From Babesia bovis T2Bo (lineage: Eukaryota; Apicomplexa; Aconoidasida; Piroplasmida; Babesiidae): a stretch of DNA of 64,000 nt. Positions 31,873 to 44,793 of the stretch are shown one piece after another. The stretch is from the NCBI RefSeq assembly GCF_000165395.2, contig NC_067396.1, positions 992,001-1,056,000 on the forward strand. Reading direction: 5' to 3'. Both the position numbers and the translations under genes were made by a program. The stretch's first letter is position 1, and the number at the start of each line of letters is the position of its first letter. The notes beneath the pieces are model-generated. The model saw only the letters and a list, made by a program, of their open reading frames with translations, did not search any database and was not told the DNA's origin.

Positions 31873-33182
31873 TTAAGATCTCATATATAAGTTAGCTTCA
31901 TCTATTTCAACTGTCAGTTGTTCCCTCATGCGATAGTAGTTGAACTGCAAGGCACTCGTGATTGCTGGAGGAGCATGTTGTTCCATCCACTTTAAAAGCT
32001 CCTCTATACTTTGGTAGTCTGCATCTGTCACCTTTTCACGCTTAATCGTTAAATCAAAAATCGATTCTTGGATTTTACAGCAAGCGCGTCTTATCTCCAC
32101 GGACAAATTGTCAAACTTCTTTGGAACGACAGTGAAAGATTGATTGGGCACACTGGCGAGATATTTATGTTGTCGTATATCCATGAGACTAAGGCGTTCA
32201 TGAGAGTCCTTCACTAGCAATTTCTCAATAAGATCTTTCGCATCAGGATCGAAACCGTCCGGAAATGCTGGTCGATTATGTTTAACATTTTTATGAATGA
32301 AGTAGTTAGAAGATCCTATATAGCAGTTCATCCCAAGCAATAGTTGATATATTGTACATCCAAGGGACCATAGGTCTCCAGCTTTACCTGAGTTAATGTT
32401 TGCGATTGCTTCTGGTGGCATGAAATTCGGCGTTCCTACATAATTTTCGAACTTGGATTTCATCCTTGAACCAGGCAGTACCATATCAGCAGTACCAGAA
32501 GTTTCTAGATTTATTGAAGATGGATTATTTCGATATTCGTTTTCGTGTGCTTCATTGGAAGTATCACACTGGCCATCATCCAAAAAAAGCGACGTGCCAA
32601 AGTCAATGAATTTTAGCATTCCATTGTGAATCACAATATTTTCGCATTTTATATCTCGGTGCACTACACCGTGACCGTGTATATATTCCAAACCGTTTAC
32701 AAGCTGCCAGACCAGCATACGAGCAGTGGCTTTATCGGGAACTCCTACATGTTTTATTTCATCCCACAACTCTCCTCCGCTGGCATATTCATATAACAAA
32801 TAGACATGAGCATCATCTTTGAATGTATCGATCAGACGTATAACGTTCGTATGTCCTGGCGTATTAAGACGGATCATGGCCAATCGCTCCTGCTGCACCG
32901 ACTTCACGTAGTGGTTAGACTTGACTGTTTGCTACATGTATGCTTAGATTCCCGATATTAAACACCTACCACATTAAAGACCTTCAAGGCATAGGACTCT
33001 TCCGGTCGGGCTTTCAGTGTTACATGCCAAACTTCGCAGAAATTACCAGATCCAATATTCCTTTCAAATTCGAAATCATCCAGTCGGTATTTTCGTTTCC
33101 CCAATGTTTCATCATGTACAATATTCCGCTGCGAGAGCTTTGATACTTTAGGATCAACAGAACATAAGAATCCTGATTTCAT
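31873..33182 (-). CDS. PDK1-like AGC protein kinase
   Basis: A Ser/Thr kinase resembling 3-phosphoinositide-dependent kinase 1. Exons 33182-32966 and 32924-31873 (phase 1) give 422 residues. All catalytic elements are visible: Gly loop GSGNFCEV (44-51), ATP Lys in YALKVF (67), HRDIKCEN (about 160), DFG in FIDFGTS, the activation-loop end VGTPNFMPPEAI, and SGKAGDLWSLGCTIYQLL. The KAGDLWSLGC block is characteristic of PDK1. The family's C-terminal PH domain is not in this gene, as the C-terminus is a short helical tail. PDK1 normally phosphorylates the activation loops of PKA, PKG and AKT-type kinases. Confidence 0.85.
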
Positions 33183-33375
33183 TTTATACCGCTAACCAAG
33201 TACAAATGTCTATGCATATCCTACAGAAACTACCTGTAATACGTTACCTTATACAATCATGAAACATGAGCCTCATTAAGGAATGCATTCAGTGCTAGCA
33301 ATAGATTCGTTCCTCCAACACCAGATTTTGGCAGGTATATTTACCACCCATTAAACAAAAGAACAGAATGCTTAA

Positions 33376-33718
33376 TTATTCCTTGTAATGCACCTTTATT
33401 TGCGGGAATTTCGCAGGATCACGTTCATCTATGTGTATGTTAATACCTGTTTTTTCTTCGTCAGATTTCAATGAGTTTATATCCGCTTGAGTTTCCTCCA
33501 AAGTAGCTTCTCCATATATTTCATTGCGCACACTACCTTGGTTGTTGCATAATATTTGCTTCGATAAGGCCATCCACCAACTGTTAAGGCTATAATTATT
33601 TGGGAAGCATAAGAAAAGTTCTTCTTGCCCGTTGTCGATAGTCAGACACTCGCTCGTCTTAATGAGTATGGGTGTCTTTAGATGTGTTAGAGTAAAACGT
33701 TTTAGATCTTTATTACCC
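33376..33718 (-). CDS. 3' exon of a PH-domain-like protein, 5' part unresolved
   Basis: A single minus-strand exon from an acceptor at 33719-33720 to the stop at 33376 encodes 114 complete codons. The stretch ..LTIDNGQEELFLCFPNNYSLNSWWMALSKQ looks like the last strands and C-terminal helix of a pleckstrin-homology domain. It is followed by an acidic tail ending in IKVHYKE. I could not identify the upstream exon or exons between 33721 and 34119. Small acylated PH proteins that read phosphatidic acid on micronemes exist in apicomplexans, and this may be one, but that is speculation. Confidence 0.45.
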
Positions 33719-34119
33719 CTGGAGAAGCATTAGTCGTGTTTGTATGAAAATAGGCAGTATTTGATGACTATTTCCAGCTACTAATACAGCATTTAAACAG
33801 ATTATAGGACACTAAAAATCACTATTTATATTAGTTTCCATTCGCCATTAAAACATTTACACAATTTCAACATGGAAAAGACATATACCCCCAATATTAG
33901 AAATTTATAGAATCTAAGACCCTTTCCCACGTAGATCAAGTATATAGGTACACCAGGGCAACGTTCTAAATGCATGTATTTATTACACATTACTACAAAC
34001 ACGTGTTACTACACTTAGCCCATATGTTATATACAAAAAACGAAGCATTTCGCAGCGATGCAATACACGCAAACCATGTACTAAATGCACATATTGACTA
34101 TTTTTTCTCTATCTGTAAC

Positions 34120-34409
34120 CTACTTTAAAATATTTAACTTATTATGCTCAAGGAGCAGTGTAACTTCAATCCCGGAAGACGGATCCTATAAGAAAATGAT
34201 ACAGATATACGAAATAAAATTTAAAACAATGTATACGATAAACACACCTCTTTTTCCGTGATCAGGCGGGCGATACCTTGCGTTTTATGATCACAAGTAT
34301 TTTCTTTGTGTGTAACATTTTCCACAACATCGTTTATGCGATGTCGTACATGAAGGCCATTAACCAGACATTGGCAAACTAATGACGCTAAGACTACTAT
34401 GAAACGCAT
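34120..34409 (-). CDS. small secreted protein
   Basis: Exons 34409-34248 and 34185-34120 join in phase 0 and encode 75 residues. The first ~19 residues (MRFIVVLASLVCQCLVNG) are a clear signal peptide. The mature part is short, charged and has one remaining Cys. I do not recognise a family. It could be secreted, lumenal, or the start of a larger gene whose later exons I missed, since the space to 33719 is only 400 bp. Confidence 0.55.
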
Positions 34410-35579
34410 TATTTCTGATAAATATAGCGCATTTTGAAGTTAATTTGTTTATGGTGTGTAAGGAGATTCACTTTGGCACACCCATAGACACCATCATTTA
34501 CTTATAGCAACACATGGCAAATTACTTACCAAATTAACATTTTACTTTCACTAGTATTTTTTTTGACTATTATATATAAATAGACATATTGATAATATTC
34601 TTGTTTGAGAAACGCGATGATGAGTGTTACTCTACATTCATAGGCAAAATGGATATATTACGAATCAAATACAGTGATTAAAAGTAGAATGGGTTTCCGA
34701 CTGACGTCAACCTCAACTTATCCACTTATCTAATGGATATAAGGAAATTGATGTTAAAAATCTGCATCTACACAAAGTTATTTCCCAACCATTGTATAGT
34801 TATTGATACCTGAGGTAAAATATCTATCATGTTATGATATATTTATTTCGCATCTGACAATGGCAGGGGTGCCGACGTTGTCTGTGGATATTTAACATAG
34901 AGACGGCCCATTAATTTGGCGTTTATAAGGCCTCTTTAGTTATTATATTATCCCAAATTCTTGTACAAACGTTCCATTTAATACAGATTGGGAGCATGCA
35001 AAAAGTCATCATCAAAGCATTGCCCTGAGTATGCAAGGTTCTCGACATGAGAAGGGGATATTGATTTCTTTGATATAAAAGCACAGAGCAGACTGAGCTG
35101 CTTTGCACTGCATTTTTGAAGTGTTGAAATTTAGTGATAAAATCTGAATGTGTTAGATGATACACACGACATCGAGGAAACGTTATATATTCGTGATAGG
35201 TTTAGGTCATTAATAACTTTGAAAGTTGTTAACAAGCCAGTTATACCTTATTATTTATAGAGATGGTTTTGTTAGTATTATACCAAATTATAAGTATTTT
35301 ATTTTATGTTACGGTTACGGGAGGAAGCACCCGCTTATCCCACACTGTTGTCCATTAGCATTGCAACAAAAGGAGTTATATTCGCGGAATTACTTTATAG
35401 TTAAGATGAAGTATATATATTAGATACGATTGTTTGGGTCTGTGCAAATTGTTGGCTACGGTTTGAGTTTTTGTGAGCATGCCAAATCCACGCCATTCTC
35501 AAACGAGGTGGATTGCGTTGGATAATATAAATTTGGCTTGGCGTGACATGTGAGATTAAATACATACGTTACAACTGGT
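34410..35579. other. 1.2-kb intergenic region, no gene recognised
   Basis: Divergent promoter space between the small secreted protein and NF-YB. It holds short open frames on both strands (for example 34923-35165 minus and 35226-35423 plus), none with good start, splice sites or recognisable content. Confidence 0.5.
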
Positions 35580-37493
35580 ATGAATGCGATTGATGTTTCT
35601 GTGCGTCCACCGATGAACACAATTACGAACGAATCTGACGACAATCACAACAGTGAATACACTTCGGAAGCAATAGGTATGTTATTTATATTTCAATTTA
35701 AACTAATCTCCATTTGCATTTTATCATATATACAAATGCACATTGAAAATGTGTTACACATATATGGTTGTTTGTTTCAACTCTGCTTTCACTTTTTTTT
35801 GTTTTCACTCGTTTTATACAAAACAGCTGGAAAGGGAGATTCGCTGACTCTCTTTTCATGCGTTTAATTCTGTGGGCGTAATTTTATTTTGATGATCCAT
35901 TTTTCGTGATAATGATTGTTGTTCTGTCTAATAATTGGTGGTATGCCTATTACTTATGTTCTATGTTAGTTCCTGGACAGTCTATTTCTATATTATGTCA
36001 TTATTTATTGGGTTTTAGAGTTTATATGGGCATGATTACTTGTGGTTTGCATTACCAAGTTCGTGCTGTTCATTGATCACGTTTGCTATGCATGTGTGAA
36101 TATGGTTATGCTTTATATATATCTCTAACAACTTAGTGCATGTCTAAACAATCGTAGCAGATAACGTGGACGCCGAAACGTATAATGAAGTATGGAGGTA
36201 TAATGTCGGCAGTGGTGAACCTTACGCCGATTCTGTAATAACGGGTACTGCAGACATAATGAGTGGCCGCGTGGATAATGACAAGTCTTATTATTACCAC
36301 TCAACGGGGCCGAAGCTGCATGTACCTACGGATCCACCATATGTAAGCCATATGCCGGAGGGTCAAAATGCCGGAGGTGATATATCTAGGCACACTAAGG
36401 ATGGCGTCGACGGATATATCACTAATGCCTCTATGTTGGTTGCCCGTAGTTATGATGAGTCTCTTACGTCTGCGTTGACGAACCCTGCTGGTTTACATGA
36501 CGTAGGGATCAAGTCGGAGACAACATCAAGTTTCAGTGGTACTCCAAGGGGTGTCAACGACTTTCAGGTCACTCAGACTCTCCCACCAATAAACGGTGAC
36601 TTTCAATCTGCAGCTGAGATTCTTACCTCCGGTAAGCATGCATCGTCCTCGTCGTTGGGGGATCTGCAATGCAATGTGAATTCTAGTTTGTATTCTGGAG
36701 ATGGCCAATCCAGTTCGAACAGGACTACTACTGGGGATTCTCACATATCTGAACAACTGCAACAATGCCTGTTCAACGAAGAGCAGGTTTATGACACCTT
36801 TTCAAATTCCGTGCGCTACGTTCAAGGTCCTCTTGGTAAAGAGCTGCCATTGCCATATGAATCCACAGCTTATGCTACTTCATCAGGCTTGGATTATGAT
36901 ATGATATCGCAGAGTAGTACTTCCTTCACTGGTTTTGAGCGTCGGGAACTTGAGGGTGACACATCGTTACCTATTGCGAACATCGGTCGTCTTATGAAAA
37001 GCGTTTTGCCTGGTTCGGCTAAAATTGCCAAACAAGCAAAAGACATAATCAGAGAGTGCGTGACGGAATTTATATTATTCATCTCTTCAGAGGTATGTTT
37101 TATAGTGTCAAGCACTGCTTTTTCATATACTATAATGCTTTTCAAGATATATTAAGTAAAATGCCAGTTTCTCTATATATGCCTTTTAGTTTTATTTGAT
37201 TGTTATATTGCCATTTTGTGCGTTATTCCTATTACATATTGACTCTAGCCTTGAATGGTGTGACCCAGATACTTGATCTGTGGTCAATATGTATGATGTT
37301 GTATATATGTTTATTTTTGATATATAATATGCAGGCAAGCGACATATGTACCAAGGAAAACCGAAAAACTTTAAGTGCGGATGACATTTTAGTTGCAATG
37401 AACACTTTGGGTTTTGAACATTACAATGAAGCACTCCGCAACTATCACAGTCGATGGAGAGATCGTGATCATTCCTCCATGATTGGCAACTGA
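35580..37493 (+). CDS. NFYB: NF-YB/HAP3-type histone-fold CCAAT-binding subunit
   Basis: NF-YB pairs with NF-YC and with NF-YA binds CCAAT boxes. Exons 35580-35676, 36161-37092 and 37335-37493 give 395 residues. The histone fold spans about 302-392, beginning LPIANIGRLMKSVLPGSAKI and continuing over the last junction with SEASDICTKENRKTLSADDILVAM. It is close to the canonical domain. The ~300 residues before it are Ser/Thr/Gly-rich, low in order and not part of the usual ~150-200 residue protein. They may be an activation region. The long first intron (484 nt) is unusual for this window. Confidence 0.88.
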
Positions 37494-37681
37494 TTTGTTG
37501 AACATGATGTTGCGGTAGTTAAATACGGTATCGCGCCTTCGAATGGCAGGTGCATACTAAACATATCAAATGCAACCTTCTTATAAAGTTTTACACATTT
37601 TCTAAATATGTGATAAAATATTTAATTAATCCAATTTATATGGTATAATGTAACACATCTCGCGTGACGCATACGGGAGCT

Positions 37682-38652
37682 ATGGAGGATACTATAACTA
37701 AGCGACTTGTAAGTTGTGTCTTCATCGATTGCTATTAGGATAATTCCTGGGCTTATTCCTTTTTGTTATTATATTTTATGATGTCTACTTAGGAAAAAGG
37801 GGCATGGAATTTGGGTATGCGTGTTGTCTACATCTTAGGGAAGTCATGTTACGTCAACAGGGGAGAGGAACTGTTAAAATGCACGTTTATTGCATACTAA
37901 ATTCATTTTGTGTTTAGGGGATTTCACTCTTCCATTTATTATATCGCTACTTTTCCCTCTGTATGTTTTTAGCTTCTGTTGTATTATGCAGTTTATTTAA
38001 ATATTGCCCAAACTTTGTCTTGTTGTATTATTGTGTTAATTTATATAACGTATTTATAATTTTAATCATATCCTAGGATTGTTTATTTTCCAAGTGGTAC
38101 TACTGATGCCGATTCCCGGAACAAAGCCTTTGCTCTGTTCTTTGCCTTCATTTGGATTATGGGTTTGCTATCTGCTGTTAATGCCTGTTTAGTTGGTATT
38201 TATCTGTAAGTGCGGTTATTTAACATATAACAGACGTGCAGAGATTATTTGCCCGTTATGTCTATATTGCTCTCTGAAATGTTACCTATTTGTATATCGG
38301 CAATCGCAGCGAAGTTTGTACCATTTTTCTTGAGGACCATTCTAGTTACACTGGGAGTTGTTTATTCCTTAATTCGTAAGTCTGTTTTTACATGTTGGAG
38401 TAGTGGATGAGCACAGTATTTCTCTGGTAATATAGGGTTATGAATAAGACCATCTTCCATATTATGACAGAGTTAACATTTGACCATGATTTGCACTTTA
38501 TGGTGAAAAATTAATTACTTTTATATACACTATTTTCAGTTGCCAAGAGAACTTTTGATGGTCATGTCGCTCAGGGCAGATGGCTTATGGTATATCAGCC
38601 AATAGCATTTCTGTACATGACGACTGGTGTATTGGTTTTATTCAACAATTAA
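37682..38652 (+). CDS. small multi-pass membrane protein, unknown family
   Basis: Six small exons (37682-37708, 37793-37814, 37918-37960, 38077-38195, 38310-38375, 38540-38652) join in consistent phases to 129 residues from ATG to TAA. About four hydrophobic segments are visible (DFTLPFIISLLFPLIVYF, FALFFAFIWIMGLLSAVN, FFLRTILVTLGVVYSLI, AFLYMTTGVLVLF) separated by short charged loops. I cannot name the family. Size and topology suggest an ER/Golgi or mitochondrial membrane accessory protein. No single exon would pass a usual ORF length filter. Confidence 0.6.
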
Positions 38653-39361
38653 CTCAATATTGATCTATATCATGATATGTCATTACTTTAATCAAACAAT
38701 GCGGGGGTACTCGCCTTTATTATGAATATATGTAAAATTCGCCTTAGCCCCCGATATAAAAAATTCTATGTATACACTATCATAGTATGAGATGTTTATA
38801 CAACACTTATTTGGGGATATAATGTATCATCTCCGATAACAGTGGCACGATTGAACAATCAAACTACTAATCATGATTTCTAGATCTCAACTTTAATCCA
38901 CTTAATGAATACACACTGCAGTTTAACCTTTACTTGACCGTTTATGGCATGTCTTAGGAAGGTTAAGTCGCTTTGGCAATTTGACTTGCTCTTGAGGCCA
39001 TGGAAGGTCGTTTAAAATTTGATTTCTTTAAACAAATCGTTTATGGCAGTGTTGCATATTATTTGGTTACAATATATTTTTACACATTGGTCGATTATGG
39101 TGGAGCTAGTATATAACATGGCATTGTCTCCATCGTCGAATATATATCATATTGACCAGCTGTTACACACATTATGTCTTTAGATAGCCCCTAAGCATTT
39201 ACTTAATGTTTACTGTTAAGTATTCGCTTAATCTAAAGCTGACGCGATCTTCTTTTGATTTATTAGTATATTGCCATTATGGGATGTGTAGATTACCCTA
39301 AGCCTTTGAATACCGTTAAGCAGTTCATTTTACGTATTATAACTGGATTACCTGGTAGACA
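38653..39361. other. intergenic, no gene recognised
   Basis: 0.7 kb of AT-rich sequence upstream of GPI8 with no supported exon, repeat or RNA. Confidence 0.5.
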
Positions 39362-40896
39362 ATGTTATTACTACTTGTTGTCTATTGTTGCATTGGTTTG
39401 AGCATATGTGAGGATGATTTTGGCGGTAGCATAGCCGCTATTGGTCCGGATACTTTGGGTTTCTTTGGCAGGTACAAATCCGCGCTTACCAATGCTAGAC
39501 TCAACTATCGAGATGGATTTAATGTTACAGATTATATTTCTTTAAAGGGTTTAATCCATGGTATAGAGCGGGACATGCTTGTAAGGTATAAGGAAGTAAA
39601 TGCCACGTTATTTTCAACTTCTCGTTTTTATTACAATTACAGGCATGTGGGCAACGTAGCTGCTGTAGAGGCTACTATTCAACAATATGGTTTAGTTCCT
39701 CGTAAACAAAGCATTTCTTTGATACCTGAAACGTGCTTATGTCACCCAACCAATGCTCATCCCGGTCGTATCTATGTTGACAAGAGTGTTGATATGACGG
39801 ACTATAAGAACGACATTAGGTATGACAAGGGTAATATGTTTCTGGAGGACATGTACATTGCCTATCGTTCTATGGCCGTTAGACTCCACAATTTACGTTA
39901 CGTTATGAGTCATCGTTTCCCCAAAAAATACCCTATAAGCTCTCGTGTATCTGTGAAATACCGTGTGGACATTGAATCCGTGGATAAGCAATATGACTTA
40001 CCAAGTCACTTTGTCTATATGACTGGTCATGGAGGCGATCGTTATTTTCAATTTCAGGCGAAGGACGTAATTGCGGCTAGTGACATTGAGATGTACGTGA
40101 AAGAGTTTATAGTTAAGCATCCCAATGTTCATTCGTTTTTGGTCACTGACACTTGTGAAGCGTCTACGTTGTTTGAGCGTTTACCTAAAGAGTCGCCTAT
40201 GATATGGATGGCATCCTCTAGCAGGGGTGTAAGCAGCTACAGTTACAATTCCAATCGTCAGCTAACTGTATCAACTGTAGGGAAGTTTACTTATTACGTC
40301 ACTGGTTTTATAAAAGGCGTAATACGTGGCATAAAGGCACGGGGTGATCGTGCATCTATATCTCGACTTTCATTGTTTCAACTTAAACGCCATATGATGA
40401 GACATTGTCCTGAGGAACTTCCTGTTTTTCATGCTAATTCCAGTATTGTGGAGAATCAGCAAAGCATCATTGACCAATCCCATGGAAATGACATACAGGA
40501 ATACACGATAGGTACGTTAAAATAGTACATGTTGTCTAATTTCCTTTAGACCTTCGCAAAGTGTATCTTGGAGAGTTTCTATTCAACTATCGCTTGGCCT
40601 ATTTCAATGATTACCGATGGCCTCTTTATACACAAACGAATGGAGCACGTGGCGAAGGCTTACAGCCAAATAGGGGAAACTCCATGGATCACGGATCGAA
40701 GTTAACTAATTTTGTGGACAGCTCAATTCTGCGTACCAAAATGGGCGACAGTGGTCTGTTGGTCACGAGTGTACAAGAAGGTTCTAGGGTGATAACAGGT
40801 ATCCTTGTTTCAATTTGCATTGGAGCAATTATGTTAGCTGCTGTGTGTGATCCTCTGACCATGGGAAATGTTTTTGTCTCTAACGCTAATGTGTAA
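39362..40896 (+). CDS. GPI8: GPI8/PIG-K, catalytic subunit of GPI transamidase
   Basis: GPI8 is the cysteine protease-like subunit (peptidase family C13) that cleaves the C-terminal signal and attaches GPI anchors in the ER. Exons 39362-40511 and 40550-40896 give 498 residues. A signal peptide (about 1-17) comes first. The catalytic His lies in TGHGGD (His223) and the catalytic Cys in TDTCEAS (Cys265). A C-terminal membrane segment (VITGILVSICIGAIMLAAV) anchors it. About 80 residues between signal peptide and protease core are longer than usual. Babesia merozoites carry GPI-anchored variable surface antigens, so the enzyme matters for invasion. The PIG-S-like partner is at 55937-57568. Confidence 0.9.
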
Positions 40897-40958
40897 CATA
40901 GGTGCACCTATTTGGTGTACTAGATTATTGGACTTCTCTCATTATTCTAAAAGGGATA

Positions 40959-42674
40959 ATGGAGCATGAAGAGAATTGTCCTTGGAATAAGGGTCAATCG
41001 CTTGTGAATACCCCCCTGAGGAAACCATGTGAAGTCCGTAAGTGTGCCGTCTGGCATGACCTCAAGACTTGGTTTGGTTACACGGGTTCTAGTTTATCAA
41101 AAGTAGCTTTTGAAGATGTGTTTCGTGATGTTGCACATGGAGGGTCTGGGTATGTTATAAGATGTTTGTATATCCCACTGTTTGTAGGCTGTATGAGCGC
41201 ATGGCCGTGGAGGGTGGTAACTTACTCCGTGAGGCTTCACGAGCGTTGGCTGCTAAGAAGGCTGAGGGCAACCAATTCATCCATTCAGTAGCGTCATTGG
41301 TTTTCCGTCGCGATTTGCAGCGCAGTACCCTAGGTTTAGTGCGGCAGTTATACATCCAGAAAGAGGTTACTATCATGAATGAGTCTAGTCTTTTGGAGTA
41401 TTTTGCTAGATGTTATTTATCTGCTGCTCAATCTTTGACATCACCTCGTTCTGTATCGAATTATGTTCGTGTTTTACTATCTTATTCTTTAAACGAAGTT
41501 GCCGGTCAAGATTTCCATCGAGATCCCTCTGCATGGCTGCCCACTCTTTTGCAGCACATATATCACTCACAGGCTTTTCGTCACTTGCATTGTGACTCTG
41601 ACAATCTGTTACTGAGGGATTTATATATTCTATTCGGGTATCCTCATGATTACATCTTGCCAAGGGTACAAGAATGCTTCGATAACTTAGACGGGACTCA
41701 CCAGGTATCCGTGCTGTATGCTTTACTCACAATTTATAGCTCCAGTGTGCTCACACGTCTGGAGAGGAACTGTTAGTTACGTTTGCAACAAAATATTTCT
41801 TTGAGTTGTATAAGGTTGGTAGCGTCTTTGGTCTTTAGACAACTCAGGCTCACCACGGCAATGACCGTGATGTCCTCGCTAAGGAGTATGCAACTACTCA
41901 AACACGGGAATTCATTAATAGCAAGGCCATTGAACTTTTTTCATGTGTATTTATGCGTTTACATCTCGTGTTCATTGGTGAGGAGGTCAACTACTTAAGG
42001 CAGCGTTCATTGGAGGAATGCAGGATAATATTTATGTAGGTTACTTTATATATTCTATATATTTACTTAGTAACCTCCTGGGAGCTTGTTGGTCAATATC
42101 GCAAAAGGAAGTCCGCAACACGTGGATGGCAAATCTGTTTCAAACTCTACGTCAGGTATGCTTTATTTATATTAAATCATCTTGGTTAGGTACAACTGGC
42201 AATAATAATGAACGGTTTAGACGATGTCAATTTGAAATTAAACCGGAAGTCACTAGAGTCTGGAGGTGACAGTTTCGTTAGTGAAGTTGCACGCTCTTTG
42301 GATTTTAGTGCCATGTTCAATACTACTTGTGGTAAATTGCAACCAGATACTCCTTCGAAGAGCAGCTTTATCGACCAGATATTTGCTAAAGCTGCGGATT
42401 TATTTTCCTTTACTTGCAATGCTACAGAGACTACATCTGAACCTCCCGGTATGTTTTGTTGTACTTTTTCATCATCTCTGCAGAGAATGAATTGCCAATT
42501 CACGTGCAATATGACAAGCACAGTAAGGAGGCCAATATACACATCCCCTTGTCTAAGATGGGCAACATGGAGCCTGTGGACTATCGTACCGTGCTCAGGA
42601 GTAAGGGTGAGAATGTCATGGAAATAGTGGTGTCGAAAAATGCTGACTTACCACGCCTCAACGTAAACCTTTAA
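40959..42674 (+). CDS. unknown helical protein, 7 exons
   Basis: I do not recognise this protein. Exons 40959-41149, 41188-41704, 41746-41814, 41839-42035, 42071-42155, 42190-42448 and 42484-42674 join without a break to 502 residues. The introns are only 24-41 nt (for example 41150-41187 and 41815-41838). The sequence is largely helical, with Leu-rich helices that could be HEAT- or TPR-like (SNYVRVLLSYSLNEVAG, SDNLLLRDLYILFGY). It has no signal peptide or membrane segment. It starts 62 nt after the GPI8 stop and ends 26 nt before the Mrp-type ATPase, all on the same strand. Confidence 0.65.
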
Positions 42675-42700
42675 CGATGTTATAATATAACTATAAACAA

Positions 42701-43736
42701 ATGCATTGGAACGTGTCTCATATAGTAGCAGTCCACAGTTGCAAGGGTGGTGTGGGCAAGTCTACTGTTGCTGCAGGTTTGGCACTGTCTCTTAAAAACA
42801 ACGGTCATTCCGTTGGAATCTGTGACCTCGATATATATGGTCCCAATATAGCTTCGATTCTAGGTCTGAGCAATTCGTATGTACTATGGAAACGAGTCCA
42901 CTTCGCGGAATCCGGGATAGAGTACGATACACACGGGGGTCAAGATGCTAACGCCTTTAGCATCGGCTCTGCAGCCACATCCGGTGGCAAAGCATCATGT
43001 TGTTCTGATGTGTGCGATGACATAGGATTTACACCTGATGAAACTGCTACTACATGCCTTATGGAGCCTAAGGAGGCTCACGGCATTAAAGTAATGTCAT
43101 TTTCTTTTATCAAATCTGAGCGCGAGTTGGTACGTCATGGTTACACTTTCCTTCTGTGGCTATATATTGCTATATAGCTCATAATATCACAGGGTTATGC
43201 GGCATATCGAGGACCCATTATCGACCAAATCGCATCGGAGTTAGTATTAAAAACAGATTGGGGCCGCCTGGACTATCTTATTTTAGACTTACCGCCCGGT
43301 ACTGGTGACGTGATCATAACACTTATGGAGGACGTGAACATTTCTTCTTTGGTTGCGGTCACTACGCCTCACGAACTCAGGTATGCAGCTACGGCGTGGT
43401 ATAATATAATGCAGCATCAATGATTTATTTAAAGGTATCAACCTTTTCCAGGACTACGGGGTGCCTATTGTTTGTTTAGTTGAGAACATGTCCTATTTCG
43501 TATGTGACGGTTGCGACAAGCTTCACCACCTCTTTGGCTCCATTGACATTGACTTGACATTAAAAAGTTTGGGCATATCTGACCACGTATGCCTGCCTAT
43601 TATCCCTTCTGGAGTTGACTTTGTACAATCGTTTTATTCTAACACGGATGTGCGTACAAAGTTCTTGGAGATTGCCACTCTGGTCACTAATTGCATGAAT
43701 ACAAACCGAAGTCAATTCAGCTCGATAAAGAGGTGA
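42701..43736 (+). CDS. Mrp/NBP35-family P-loop ATPase (Fe-S cluster carrier)
   Basis: This family of ATPases (CFD1, NBP35, IND1) binds Fe-S clusters and hands them to target proteins. Exons 42701-43129, 43193-43380 and 43415-43736 give 312 residues. The deviant Walker A CKGGVGKS is at 14-21, followed by DLDIYGPN and DLPPGTGD. The cluster-binding pair VCDGC is at 236-239, formed after the 34-nt last intron is removed. The N-terminal four-Cys motif of NBP35 is missing, so it is CFD1- or Mrp-like. A stretch of about 50 residues with extra Cys ([10 protein letters not shown]) is inserted after the switch region. The last codons could instead be followed by a further splice (ag|gtgagt at the stop). 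Confidence 0.85.
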
Positions 43737-43849
43737 GTGTTGGTAATAACGTCTACACATCTTCACAGCACTCCACGTCACCATATCATGAAGAAACACA
43801 GTCCGCCATGCAGCAACGAAATAAACTGGTAGACATTAATGAATACTGT

Positions 43850-44793
43850 TTAACGGTTAGCCTTGGCAACACGTTCGATTTCATCTTTCTTCTTGATGGC
43901 GTAGGAGCTGGGCGATTCCTTTGCGCAGTTCATGATTTCGTCAGCTAAGCACTCCGCGATAGTTTTGATGTTTCTGAATGCTGCGTTCCTGGCACCGGTA
44001 CATATCAGGTATATAGCCTGGTTAACCCTCCTTAGTGGAGAGACATCGACTGCCTGACGACGTACGACACCTGCAGAACCGATTCTGGTAGAGTCTTCCC
44101 TGGGACCACCGTTCTTCACGGCATCTACAAATACCTGAATAGGGTTCTGGTCCGTCATCAAATGGATGATCTCGAATGCGTGCATAACAATACGGATAGC
44201 CTTCAGTTTCTTTCCGCTGTTCCTACACAATTGTTAAGTCGTTTTCGGTCAATGCAATTAAGGTCGCATATACAGAAATCAGATAGGGGCGAAAATTTGA
44301 TTGCATCGCTTTAAAAGCTTATTTGAACTATTGATATCATCATTTTCCATGTGAACCTCGCATATATGGTGTACACATACGACGTCAGACCATTGTACCG
44401 TCACTTTAATGAATGCAATTTACCACGTACCTGCCATGCATCATCAATGAGTTGACTAGACGCTCGACAATTGGGCATAGAGTCTTCCTGAAACGCTTCT
44501 TCTGGTATCTTCCGGCGGTGTGAGGTGTAAAAACACGAGCTTTGCCCTGGATGGCGATGCAGTCGACCTGAGCGGCGTTAGTGAATGTAGGGAAAGATTC
44601 CTCCTGCTGGGCCCAGCACGTAAAACAGCGCCGTTAAGCCTCAGCACGAAGGGAAAGATCATATAAAGTCCATTATGCTTTAGAATTTCACGGCAAATGA
44701 ATATATAGGCCGCTAGACGCTTACCAGTGAGAGGTCGGACAAGCTGACGCTGTCGTAGGGCCACTTGCGAAACAGCGCAAGTTCAGCCTTCAT
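43850..44793 (-). CDS. RPS5: 40S ribosomal protein S5 (uS7)
   Basis: This small-subunit ribosomal protein binds the 3' major domain of 18S rRNA near the exit site. Exons 44793-44725, 44606-44431 and 44222-43850 give 205 residues. The blocks [40 protein letters not shown] and [34 protein letters not shown] are typical of eukaryotic S5. The second junction falls inside MMHGRNSGKK and restores it exactly. It converges with the Mrp-type ATPase. Confidence 0.95.

Noticed and set aside
43691..43948. Plus-strand frame after the Mrp-type ATPase
   Set aside because: It overlaps the end of the ATPase in another frame and the RPS5 3' end. No motif supports it.
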